Part shown: positions 34,401-45,900 of the stretch, in pieces | Layout: every line of letters starts with the position of its first letter | Numbering within the stretch: position 1 is the stretch's first letter | NCBI GenBank assembly: GCA_911728455.2 | Contig: OU452229.1 | Coordinates: 21,726,865 to 21,790,864 of the forward strand | Length of the DNA stretch: 64,000 bases | Direction: 5' to 3' | Source of the DNA: Marthasterias glacialis | Lineage: Eukaryota; Echinodermata; Asteroidea; Forcipulatida; Asteriidae | Position numbers and translations under genes: made by a program | Notes under the pieces: model-generated | Told to the model about the DNA's origin: nothing | Databases searched by the model: none | What the model saw: only the letters and a program-made list of their open reading frames with translations

Positions 34401-36502
34401 TTACGATTTACGAGTTAAACTTGTTAGTTTTCCTTTCTATGGCGATTTTCCATAACTATTTTCTCCTTCTTCAGTTAGCATTGTGACACCTCATTACACG
34501 AGTCATATAAAATAACTACTAACAATAATCCAAATTTAAATAATCTATCTGAAACTGAAAATTGTTGTTTACTTTTATGGAATGCCATAACATTTTCAAA
34601 AATTATAACTATAGCTCTCTCTTTCTCTGTTTACCGTTAGATGTTTACTTTTGATTTATTATTTTGTTTACATTTTCTTTGTCTGGAAGAAATAATTCCA
34701 TATAAGCTGTTTTTCCACCTCAATATGACACTGGCCATTAATGATTTGTTTCCAATCTAAAATTAGGTTCATTTTCCTCCTTAATTTTGTATACACAATG
34801 TTTCCAGACAAGGTTTAATTGTTCTGCTCTAACGAATGGGAAATACCATATTGTTCTTTAGTTCTTCTTCCCTTCTTTTGCCCTCTTTCTTTTATTTCAA
34901 ACCTCTAGTTTCTAACACACAATACAAAAACCATATAAACCAAACTTTAAGACTTTCATCAAATTCGTTGGTCCCGCTTTTGGTGAAATCAATGATAGTC
35001 CTAAGATACAAAAATGCTGATTTTATCATAAACGTTTTGTTTAGAAGACGTCTTTCTTTCACGGAAATAATTGATATTCAAAGTATATGCACCATAAAAT
35101 GCTATCCAAAATATTAAGAAGGTTAGGTATAAACTTGAATAGTTCATTCTATTCAAATAGTTAAATCAAACCCTTTTTCAAACTTAAGTGGGAGGAGCGG
35201 AGAAAAAAAGCAAAACTGAACTTAGAATTAATGCAGACAAACGCATGGAATGCAATTTCATTGTATGCCATGCAGACAGAAATACAAAGTTACAAATTAG
35301 ACCTATACACCTACACGCCTATGGCGTCGCGGCGGTTCAAAGCCTCGATTGTTTTCACATAGAAAACAGTAGTCTACGTGAGATCTAAAACGTTTTTAGT
35401 TCATTCGATTTTGCAAGAGTGTGAAAGGTTTTTTGTTACTATTAATTTGTTTATCTGTTTGTTTGTTTGTTTATGCAAAGTGGTTTTCTGTTCGTGGAGC
35501 ATGGGTGGATACCGCGCTTCCCAGTGCCTATAGAGTGGGGAGTCATTACAGCCAATGGAGAAGGCCAGTTTGTCTTTTGTTCCATTATCACGTAGTTTAT
35601 CCAGATCCAGTCAAAATCTCCCAGTAAACTAAGTGAAACCTATCATTCATAAAATTCATCAATCAATAGGCTGTCTGGCCACGACCTCCTTGTTTATGAT
35701 GGACGATTATAACATCTCCAACCACCACTGAGGGGGATGAGCCATTTACAAGGGACGCTTTCTATTCGATAATGGTTAGGCAATATTACGCAAGATGGCG
35801 GCCCATTGTTTGTACACGTTATTGAACACAGCGGCATTCAAGGCAAATCCTTAAGCCGACCCTATCCATGGAGCATGCCAGGCACAAGGAGAGAAAATTA
35901 CGGGAAATTACGTAATGAAACTGCTAAAATAGCATCCACCGTACCACACTTGCAAGACACAAGGACAAGAGGGGACATGTGCTCCAATGTTTACATCGGC
36001 AAAAAGGGATCATTGGCGAGGCAAGTTTCGAGCGAGAAACATCGAGGGGGAAAATCTTTGGGTGTGTTCTGAGGAAACAAAACCGGGCAGAATGCGTGCG
36101 GGTCTGTGGCGCACGCTCTTCACTGCCGCTGCTGGCTGCTCGAAAAGTGAGGGCATTTACTTGAATGATGGACGTCTGTGAATTGATGAGACTAGACTTG
36201 TTGCCAAGTTTTCATCAGCAGAAAGTTTCGTTTGGATATAAAGAGTAAGAGGTATCCACATAACAATATCTGTTTGGAGTCGCACCTAGTCTATTTCCTT
36301 GAGCGTTTGTATCTGTGGCCAGTTTTCCGTTTGGGGAAAACCGTGGCAGCGATTTCTCAAAAATGCTCTTCTTCATTTTTTACTCACCTGCAGAGGACCG
36401 CCGTATGTTCCTGATCGTAAAAGAACTGATTGGTGGGATGGCTTGGGTGTCCTGCGAGTCACCAAACTGGGTAAAACTTCTGTAACCTGAATCCTCACTC
36501 AT
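31118..36502 (-). CDS. Glutamine-rich bZIP transcription factor, PAR/HLF-like
   Basis: Four coding exons on the minus strand at 36388-36502, 32754-33365, 31948-32421 and 31118-31464 join in frame to 515 codons plus TAA. The protein starts MSEDSGYRSFTQFGDSQD. It has two poly-Q tracts in exon 2 (residues about 39-242) and a methionine-, glutamine- and threonine-rich middle (about 243-400), then a C-terminal bZIP. The basic region is KDDKYFERRNRNNLAAKRSR, DSRKKREDQ near residues 426-452, followed by a leucine zipper with heptad leucines (LEKENEILRAQLDTLRQEF). KDDKY plus NNLAAKRSRD is typical of the PAR/HLF-TEF-Pdp1 and CES-2 group, which bind TTAYRTAA-type sites in the nucleus; the exact orthologue cannot be set from sequence alone. 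The exon 3 acceptor was chosen at 32421 because only it keeps frame with exon 2 (ENLTTNESEQ). Confidence 0.9.
32754..33365 (-). CDS. bZIP gene exon 2 with two CAG/CAA poly-Q tracts
   Basis: It codes for an S/P-rich start (SDSSSSQSSSPPTSTMQPEP), an 11-Q tract and then a 4-Q tract, an alanine-rich stretch (YATAVAAAVAAAYQAHAQE), a hydrophobic segment and a second tract of about 12 Q near 32808-32845. Runs mix CAG and CAA codons. Such regions usually act as transactivation domains. The antisense leucine-rich and alanine-rich frames here are shadows of the CAG repeats. Confidence 0.9.
33687..33702 (-). ncRNA. Exact histone-type 3' stem-loop sequence
   Basis: On the minus strand the 16 bases GGCTCTTTTCAGAGCC match the metazoan histone mRNA 3' stem-loop exactly (6-bp stem, TTTC loop). 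The upstream flank is CATTACAAC instead of the usual CCAAA, and no downstream CAAGAAAGA element is seen. No histone coding sequence is present within several kb; it lies in an intron of the bZIP gene. It may belong to a mobile element or a histone retro-fragment. Confidence 0.6.
33714..33750 (-). other. Hammerhead-like motif next to the histone stem-loop
   Basis: On the minus strand: CTGAAGA, a hairpin CGAGCAG...CTGATCG, then GAAAC and GTC. The order CTGANGA, stem II, GAAA, GTC is that of a minimal hammerhead ribozyme core, known in Penelope-like retroelements. Stem III would be extremely short and stem I was not established. A relic is more likely than an active ribozyme. Confidence 0.4.
33800..36387. 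other. First intron of the bZIP gene, mostly unique AT-rich DNA
   Basis: No further exon was found between 33365 and 36388 on the minus strand. Apart from the stem-loop and hammerhead-like motif at 33687-33750, the sequence is AT-rich with scattered small open frames that resemble no protein. Confidence 0.55.
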
Positions 36503-37260
36503 CTTCTGCTATTCCTTGTCTTTGGGTAAAGTCAGCGCGAATACACGTCTATGCCTCTTCACCCTTTTAGTTGAGGGTTTACATTTTCACATTGTCATAA
36601 TGTTGTATTCATTCATTGCGTGGGCTGTACGTGGAAATCTTGCAGCCGGACAATGTACGTATTATGCTATGGCCACTGTGTGTGTTGGTCCGCCACAGTG
36701 TGCTTAGGCTCTGGAACGGGCTCAAATCTGCATATGCATTGACCAGTACATACAACTGCGTGGTGGGGGGTTGTGTACATTACGTATTCATTAACCTAGA
36801 TTATGCAAGACTCGGGTGAACAGGCCGTGATGTCATCAAAATGCTTACATGACGGAAGCCAACAGCCAACAGAAAAATAAATAAATAAATAAACATGCCG
36901 ACCTCTGACCCCTACGGCCAGTGGGAAGTTATGTCATGATTTTGGACGTGGAGTTGTCGAAGGACTCAACAGAGACGTAGGCTGAATAATATTCAAATTA
37001 GCCGTCCCAAGGATTTCTCTGTAAACAGCCGTATGATTAAAAGCCAGACACACCAAGGACGAACCGCTGAGCTGATCTTTTTTTCGGCAATTGCGCTGGT
37101 CAGCAGACTGAATCGTCATAGCATATTAAGAGCATGGTGTGGTATGGTCAAGCCGTGGGTGTGAAAGTAAAATGCAATGGCAAAGCATGGAGGAAGGGCC
37201 TACGTTAAAGCATGGAGGCAGAAATAGAAACGGACGTTATGTTTGTTTCTGCCTGAACTA

Positions 37261-37345
37261 TCGTATGTTCCTGTTTTTAAATGAACTGATTGGCGGGTGG
37301 GATGGGCGCCCTGAGGATCTCCAAACGGGGTAAAATTTTTCATTG
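37261..37345 (-). pseudogene. Degenerate duplicate of the bZIP first coding exon
   Basis: The plus-strand text CGTATGTTCCTG, then GAACTGATTGGCGGG, CAAACGGGGTAAAA matches the exon at 36388-36502 (CGTATGTTCCTG, GAACTGATTGGTGGG, CAAACTGGGTAAAA). Similarity ends before the ATG and the splice donor, and small insertions break the frame. It is a partial, non-coding copy about 0.85 kb upstream of the real exon. Confidence 0.65.
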
Positions 37346-38827
37346 GTCCTACACTGACCACTCAATAGTAAATCTCGTGAATGTATTGTAAGCGTAAAGA
37401 AATGATTACTTTATTAATAACAGGCTATCTGAATGAAACATTCGATAGAAATAAAGCGACAAAATAACCCCAAATCATCGTTGCTCATTTTACTTAGGGC
37501 ATGGTCGAACAAAAAGATTAGCAGTGTTGCCCATAAGTATTGGTGCTCTGTAAAACAAATTAGGGTGGGTAGGTGGGTAAATTTGGGGTATTTTTTTGCT
37601 CTAAAGTTATCGACCAAGATATTAGGATGGGCTAATGGCCAACTTGTTGTTTGCGCACTCATTTATACAGTAAACAAGATTATGTTAGCACCTATCGATA
37701 TATTGTATTTTATACATTGGTTGAGTCGTGGTTGAATTATTGAATAAATCCGCCAAACAAACTTAGAGAGAAACATTCCCTTCAAATCTCTTAAAATTGT
37801 GCTGTTTGGTATAGCTGCTTATCCCTTTTCATGTACTAAAACACCTACAAAAGTGATAAAAACCACATGCATTTGCCTACATTTGGCGCTCGATATGTGG
37901 CAGGGTGCACCCCCCTCCTATTTTGTCTTCATTGTGCTCTGGAAATCTCTGGAATTCTTTTGAGGATTTAAGGGTGGTGCTTCTGTACAAGAGGGGAAGA
38001 GTGTGTTAGAGAATGGGAACATTTTTTTATTTTATATATATATTTTTTTATTTATTTTATTTTAAATTTTTTCGGGGGTGGGGGCTCCCTCTGCCACACC
38101 GGGGATGGCATAATTTGCCTCTGGAAATACAACCTGCAGAAACAGTCTACATAGAAACATACGGTCCACCATTGAAGTAAAAATTTGGTTCTGCAGAATG
38201 GCGGACCGTGTTCTGTCACGAAGTTAAACAAAAAACACACAATTTAAGGGGGATATGTATGTGAATCGTTATATTCTACTTTTAAAATCTCTTTCCAACC
38301 ATAATAATTTCTTAATAAATGCTTTTTATAGCCCAAAAGCGTCCAATCAGAAGGCAACGTGTCCCGTTAAGAAAAAAACCAATAAATATAAAGGCCGATG
38401 CACACAAAACGAGGTTCGAGTATAGACTCCATACGTTTATTCATTTATTTGTCAATAAAAAAGATTTAGGTTCCGCGTGATTTTCTAGGTTAGGTCGAGT
38501 ATTAATGTGTTGCTCGGCATCATTGTGATTACCATATTCAAAAATGTCTAATTTATAATAAATATAATGCTACAGTACATAAAAATCGTATAGCACTAAT
38601 CATGTGGACTTGAACGACGCACTGACGGTAATATTGAAAATATGAACAGTTTTGAACTCGATCAACTAAGGTGCTGGGAAAAGGCGGATTATGTACACAT
38701 TGTAAAAATGATAGTCTTCAAACTGTTGTCTTTTATAACAGCTAATATACTATATATACAGTATATACGGATATTTCCTTGATACTTGAAGCTGGTCCGT
38801 TTTTATGTTTGTGCTTGTTTTTTGCCT

Positions 38828-38857
38828 CTGACGAAGGTCCGGTTTGGATCAAAAGCT
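38828..38857 (+). other. Hammerhead-like CTGACGA motif
   Basis: CTGACGA is followed by the hairpin GGTCC...GGATC and then AAAAGC, resembling a hammerhead core with the conserved GAAA changed to CAAA. It is the same kind of relic as at 33714-33750 but on the plus strand. No attached reverse transcriptase was seen. Confidence 0.3.
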
Positions 38858-39514
38858 AAGGCCATCAACCCTAGTTTTTTTTTTATTTATATAGTTTATA
38901 TAGTATATATAATATAAAATATATGACAATATATTTTCAATTTTATTTATGTTATGCAAAACAAGTGCAAAACCTCAGCAAGAAGTAACTACAAGATAAT
39001 TCCAAGTACATGTAAAACTGTGGATTTATTTCTTTCATTATTAGGAGTTCGTCTTCCGGTGAAAACCGACTCTTTTTTTTATAATAACAGCCGGCCGGGT
39101 CCATTGTCAAAGACAAATGACGAACAATTCTGGGTTAAATAAAATGCTGACTAGAAATATTTTTCAGGAGTCAAGTGCAGCCTGGTTCAGTTCTGATCCG
39201 GTTGTTGTTGATTACTCACAGAGCATTAAATTAGAATATTACTCCATGGTTTACTACACTGTATTATGTACACAATTCACTGTAGTTGCGTTGTAATGTT
39301 GCTCGCAAGTGATGTTTGTGCTTAAATTTGCGCGTATAATTATTTAGAATTGTTTTTTCTAAACTCTTGCGTGAGCAGTAACAGTGTCGTGATCCCGTTA
39401 ATAATGATTTATAACTACCATTTGTCACTGGTAGATTTTTTTTCTTCGTGAAATACCTTAAATGATCACTTTCTTGATTTTGTTTGATAAAAATAGCTAT
39501 TTGAAATTGAAATC

Positions 39515-39520
39515 TTTATT
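39515..39520 (-). terminator. Poly(A) signal just after the long-tail stop
   Basis: On the minus strand AATAAA lies about 20 bases after the TAA at 39539-39541 (AAACAAAAATAAAGATTTC). If used, the 3' UTR would be very short. Confidence 0.5.
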
Positions 39521-39538
39521 TTTGTTTTAGAAAGACCA

Positions 39539-39960
39539 TTAATTTTTCATAGTTTGTACCTCCATTTCCGATGATTTTTTTGGGGAGATTAAAACCTCGT
39601 ACTTATTTTTGTCTCTGATGCCCATTGGCTGTTCGACCCCACGGTTGAGGTTGTTATATACATTCGCTTTGGATTGTCCGACGAGGGCGCTGTCCGCTTG
39701 GCGGCTCGTGTGCAACGCCCCTTGATCGTTTCTCTTCAGGTGACTGTAGTCATTTTGCTCGTCTTGATGTTTGGGGTTGATGCAGTCGCCACCAGTCGTG
39801 AGTCGAAGGTGGCTGTAGCTGTCTTCAAATCCCTGACCAACCTCTGCGACGTTGCAACTTGATGAATCTCGAGTTGCGTTATCAGGCATGGCGTAGATAG
39901 CGCCCCCAACGACGAAATGTTGGTGAGGCGTGTGTGAGCTCGTCGTATCAGCCTCCAAAT
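39539..39960 (-). CDS. Long cytoplasmic tail exon with four YxxL motifs
   Basis: An open reading frame of about 140 codons ends in TAA and is preceded by TTTCCCCCCGATAG as acceptor. It contains SYSHL, DYSHL, VYNNL and KYEVL plus IYAM, that is, repeated Tyr-x-x-Leu modules of the kind phosphorylated by Src-family kinases and bound by Syk/Shark in phagocytic receptors. Spacing between tyrosine modules (15-26 residues) is wider than a classic ITAM. The join to the upstream exon needs a 1-base phase, which a GTAGGA donor at 40802 supplies. Confidence 0.7.
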
Positions 39961-42900
39961 CTATCGGGGGGAAATTATTATATTTTATCTGCTTACATTC
40001 TTGGAGTAAATATTATTACTTGTTTGGCTAACTCCCATTAATACACAGAGGGCGCTGTTCGGACTAATATGGAGCAAGTTCGATCAAGGACCACTGGTTA
40101 ACTAGTGGTTGGTTTGTGACGTACGTAGTGCATGCGCACTGAAGTTGAAGTGCGAACGACTCTAGTCATGTCACGTCAACGCGACCATGAGAAAACGGCG
40201 AAATGAGCATTATCGCTTTGCTGATAACTGGTCCCCTCTGCATTATGCTTATAAAGCGGCTATTGGTAACCAGCGATGCGACCAACCTCGATTGGCTGGT
40301 CGCGAATAATCCACTAGACTAGTCCAACCATCGTCAACTAGCGTGGGTTCGATCAGAGTTAGTCGAACTATGGTTAGCTATGGTCCTTGATCGAACTTGC
40401 TCCTGGCTGCTTCCCGTGCAATAAACTCTAAATCACGTATCCCTCATCAGGTGGCATTTATTTATGCGTTACCAGTGCGTGAAACACTGTCTTGTTGTTT
40501 TATACTCTAGGTAGTTTCGTTGCGAAACACTACATTAAACGATGAAGAAAATAACAACAAAGCTATGTTTGTCTTAAGAAAGAAAACGTGTGCTTGTAGG
40601 GAAAAGTTGTCAAAAACAGTCAAATCGGTTTGATTGTGAGCAATTGAGTCGCACGGATAACAAATTAATTTGTAATGAACTGTTCATTTAAATGTGTACC
40701 CTTTTCACTTGTTTTGTCCGCGGACAAAGTAATAAAATTCCTGCTTTAACTGACTAAGGGGGCGTGTGCCGTAGGCGTTATCTTGTAATGTTTTATTCCT
40801 ACTAGACATACTCATGGTGTGCTCGTAGGCTGGATTGTCGGTCATCCCATCAGAAGCCTTCACAGCAAGCGTGTCCCTGCAAATAGCGAAGACAATAAAT
40901 AACAACAACAATGATAATTAATAAATGAATGAATAAATGCAAATAAAATAAGTATAAATAAATAAAAAACATGCGAGTATTTCAAAGTCTTGCATTTATA
41001 ATTTCACATGTGCAGTCACACGAATAGGAGTAAATGGAAAAAAACTCCTTTGTCAACTAGCATTGAATATTATCCACCACTAGCGGGCGCTTTTTGGCAG
41101 ACGAACGAAATTAAGAAAGGCTGGTTTGCGTATAAAGAGTAAAGACATTTAGCAATTTGATGATTTGCAAAGTGTCATAAAAATGTTTGTGTCTATTGTT
41201 TTAATCTATACAATGGTCCTTTTCCCAAGACGGCGTCTAGCCAGTTCACTCGTTTTGAGTGTTTTCATTTTGGGTGAGCATAGCTAAAAAAAAACACCAA
41301 ACAAATCGATTAACCCACAAAAAAATGCTAAGAAAGCTCAGTTGTCATCAATTATATTTGATTTGATTTCAAGAGGCTGAGAGACTTTTGAATTTTTTTT
41401 GGGAGTAATTTTGAATATTATTTGAGCATTCAGCATTGGTTGATATGGAGAGTCGGCTGTTTAGTGCGGTGGAACCTTCCGTGAGACCCCAAAACGAGTA
41501 GGGCGACCTCTCTTGGCCGATTAAAAAAAGGAAAAGAAAACCCAAATAAACACGCACACACAAACTGTACACACGTTTGCAATACCTTCTTTGGTTGGCT
41601 TGTTTGGATCTTCTTACTAGAAACAAAATCAATAGAGCAACCAGGATGATGCTGGCAACAATGGCACCCACCACTGGGCCTACTAATGAATTATTTGACA
41701 AAGAGTCATCATCATTGGCAAGTACATCCGGGTCATCTTTATCTGCAACAATACATGAAATAGACTGTTTTAGTCACCTATGGTATTTGAATTTAATATA
41801 CCTCGAACGGTTAAATTAACAAACGCAACGGTATGATGGAATAGGTCTGGCTGTAAGAACATTCAAGGTGTTTTATATAATAAAAAAACCCACACTGACA
41901 ATTAAAAAAGGGGAACAAAGAAACCAAAACCCGTCGACACCACCCATTTTCGGGCTCAGATTGACTCTAAATCGAGGACAGAAAAAAGTGTACATGTATT
42001 TAGAAACACATCAGCGATTTACCTACCTGAGCAAGTCCCATTGATCCTGTTGCAAGTCTCTGTAGAGTTGTCGCATGTGCATGGAGACTGGCAGCTCGGA
42101 CCGAAACGGCCGTCGGGACATTCGGTTGAACAGCTTATTTAAAAAAATAAAAGGAATAATATAAGATTAGCATGCGGTATGCCATGGAATAATGATATGA
42201 CGATATTGGGTTTGAGTTCTCAACATATCTAGACTAAGCTTGATATCCAGCCGGTAGCCCAAGCTGCTTTATTCGACCCATTTTTGTTTGTCTGTCTGTT
42301 TGTTTGTTTTGTTGCTAATTTGCAACAATCACCTGAGGTGTCGTGTTATTCATGCAAAAATCTTGACGTTCAAGATGGTGAATGTAGAACTGAGGACATC
42401 TGCTTGAAGTGATTGTTGATCAGAGGTATTGCCTTCGTCAGAGGTATTACCTTCATCTGTGTATTACCTCAGTAAACAGTAGGGGTATTACTATTACCTC
42501 AGTCAGAGGTATTGTCTCAACCAGAGGTATTACGTCAGTCAGAGGTATTACGTCAGTCAGAGGTATTACCTCAGTCAGAGGAATACCTCAGTCAGAGGTA
42601 TTACCTCAGTCAGAGGTATTACCTCAACCAGAGGATTTTACCTCAACCAGAGGTACTTTAATAAGAGGTATTACCCCCGTCAGCGGTATTACTTTAGTAA
42701 ACGGACGCTTTACTTTTACCTCTGTCAGAGGTATTACCCCAGTCCGAGGTATTAACTCAGTCAGAGGTATTACCTCAGACAGAGGTATTACTTTAACCAG
42801 TGGTTTTACCTCATTCCAAGTCAGAGGTATTACTTCCCTCAGAGGTATATCAGAGGTATTCATCCCTTTAACGAACCTCAGTCAGAGGGTTTACTTTCAT

Positions 42901-45900
42901 CAGAGGTATTACCTGCATATCCCAAGCAATCCTGGAGAGGGGGAAAATTGTTAAGGGTGCTGCAATGGTCCAATTGTCTTGGGCGGGTGCCAGGCGGGAA
43001 ACTATAAATCAATCTGAATCTTACCTTCTACCATGAAACCCAGCAGGGCAAAGGCAGTCACCGCTAACAGGGTGACACTCCGAGGCGTTCAACGGGCAGT
43101 CGCATGCCATGGAGCAGTTTTCTCCGTAGTACTGCGGCGGACATGTCTCGTTGCACGTAGGTCCCTGCCAGCCTCGATAGCACATGCATGTCCCCGTTAC
43201 AACGTCACAGTGTGATGTCCCGTTGTTACATTCGCATTTCTGTTTACACGCAAGCCCGTAAAGCCCATCCGGACACCTGACAGGAAGTGACAATCAAAAA
43301 ATTTCGATTCACTCTTGATTGATTTTCTCATTTAATTCCCTCGCAATAAAGTCGTTGACATTATTTGCCCTCGAACGAATCATTCCTATAAAACCCACCC
43401 ACTTGTTCCCTGCTACGCTACCCTTGTTCGTTTTGATTCCAAGAATTTACATGAATGTTATATCAGAGGTTACATCAAAAAATGTTATTACTAATAATAA
43501 TACAACTTATATAGCGCCTTTTCCTAGGGTTACAAAGCGCTCAGAGAATGATCAAGAACAAACAACAATTGACAATGACATAATGTATATGTGAGCAAAA
43601 ACTGAAGAAAAGCTAGGTGTTTGCTCGATACACACTTTTACCGAAGGATTGGTAATCAGCGAAACGGAACTGTATCTCAAACAATGTAATGGGAGACTTT
43701 CGGCGGTCTTTTTTTTCTTCTTCACAGTTCTCACTAGTAGTGCGCATGCTCGGAACCCCGAGCACTACTGAGCATGTGCGCGCATGCTCAGAACTGTCAA
43801 AAACTACTGCTATGTCTGCTGCCGCCAGCGTGTCAAAGGTCTCCCATTAAAGGGACACACCGACTTACTGTTTACCTAATTTAGTGATGTGGAATGACAG
43901 ACAATAATAATTAAATGGTTGTTGTACAAAAAAATCATCAAAATATCACGTAATTAACGAAAAATGTGAAAATAAAACAAAACACGGTCAAAGGTCAGCT
44001 TATGCACTTTTCCAGCCGTTGCAATTGTCAAGTTAACGTGAAATTATTGCGCAATGTTGTAAGTAGACTGGTGCTCTGTTTATGTATGAATTATTACAAT
44101 GGCGAGGCATGAGGATCCAGACTTCATATCAATCCAGCACAAATTCACGTGTAAATAAAAAACACATAACAGTCGTCGTGGTTATTCAGACATAGCACGC
44201 CCTATCATGCTCTTCCAGCTCCCCCCTGTCAAATGTCAGTGATTTTGCCTCTTGTCCAACTTTCAAATTCACGTGCAAATAAAAAAACAGACATAAACGG
44301 GCAGTTTGTATTCTGTGTACTACGAACTGGACGAACTTACTTGTAATGGAGAACGTTTCTTCGACATCCAAGGATCGGTACAAAAAACATCGCAAGGAAA
44401 AACAACCAAAAGGCGGTCCAACGAAAAGTAAAAAAAAAACCACGATAAATCCAAAGGGAAAGCCAGCATGTGCCAAGCGAGCCTCCCGCCTTCGCTGCAA
44501 ACGGATTGCCTTTCTCCTGGCAGCTTTAGCGATGGCATTCTCCTGTTTTTCGGGCGATGACTTCACTGGCCGGCCGCAGCCACCGCCACCGGTTTTTTGT
44601 TGTTGCGGCGATTTGGGGTGGGGGTGGACATTATGCAGCTATCATACAAGTAGATATATCAGCTGTATGGGATAAACCAATTTCTACCTCCATGGATAAA
44701 CATTCTCCGTCGTCGTCGTCCCGCGTGTGTGTAACGCAGGCAACACGTTACAATAGTTAGGGGATAATAGCTAGGGGTACAAACTAAAACACTCGTAAAA
44801 AAAACCGTAATTGTTGGTCTGGATCCCTACCCCAGCTAGACCGGCAATGGGGAGTTCATGCCCCGGGGTTTGTCTCTCTGGCCCAACGAGACACGGTACC
44901 GGCTGTACGGGGATATGCCCCAAGGTTTACGTTCCGCTAGCTCCCACGCTGGTGCGCCGTAAAACACGCTTCGGTTGCACGGACTCTCTGAATGCGAATA
45001 TTACGTTCGATTTTTCACCATTGTTTACAAATTGTATCAATAATCTGAATGCATAGTCTTTTTTATCAAATACTAATAAATAATTGTAAAAAAAAATAAA
45101 TTTGGTTCTGTAATTTACTTTTATACGGTTGGAAGTAAAACTAACTCCGAAGATCACGTGATTTATCCGAACCACTTTTTTGGTTCGGATAAATAGTTTT
45201 TTGAAAAATGCTCGAAAACGGCAAAATTTGATGGCTTCTTTTAGGAGCCATTGTTCTCCATTCCTGGAAGACCTTTGAAGAAATATGTTAGCCTATTATG
45301 TAGCCCAAATAGCCCAACGAAGCCGGTGTGCCCCTTTAAAGTGGAGGAAGTACCCTATCCAGTTTGTCATTACCTAGTTTGACACATTACGCGGTAGCAC
45401 TTTTGAGAGCATTGTGAAGAGGATTTTAGCAAACGCCGTCCTTGTTACGGAGCTCCACATTGATTCACATGTGCTCCACATATGCCGTACCATGTTTTAT
45501 CAAGATATCAAGAAAACTCGTTTCGCAAGTCGATGTATACACAAAGATGTCGACTTGCCGTGTCTACTTCGGTAAGACGACTTGCCGTAGCTGAAGTCGA
45601 ACCTTGGTCCCATGTAAGTCGTCGAGATAAATGGTATCGACAAGTGTTTTCAAACTCACGAGCACCCAATTGTCTTAAAGAAATCGTACATCCTTACATG
45701 GAATGCGTGTCGCATGCTTCTCCTCTCCACATAGGTGGACATTCACACGTGTTGTTGTCACGGTTACATATCTGTCCTTTGGTACAATTCATACTACTGC
45801 AATTATCGATGAATGTTTGGCCGAGGGTTCCGTTGTGACTGTAGCACTCGCCGTTCCGTGGATCACACTGGGTCTGCCTCTCGTCTTCACATTCACATTT

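Larger units (their letters stand above)
36503..39511. other. Upstream region of the bZIP gene and flank of the EGF receptor gene
   Basis: The bZIP promoter and 5' UTR should lie just above 36502; no TATA box stands out. The region contains the degenerate exon duplicate at 37261-37345, a T/A-rich simple-repeat zone at 38030-38065, (TA)n-like runs at about 38745-38770 and 38885-38935, and a hammerhead-like CTGACGA motif at 38828-38857. No independent gene was recognised. Confidence 0.55.

Noticed and set aside
42409-42954. 181-codon open frame with a repeated RGITSV peptide
   Set aside because: The 18-bp minisatellite unit is a multiple of three and has no stop in this frame; it lies in an intron with no protein-like composition.
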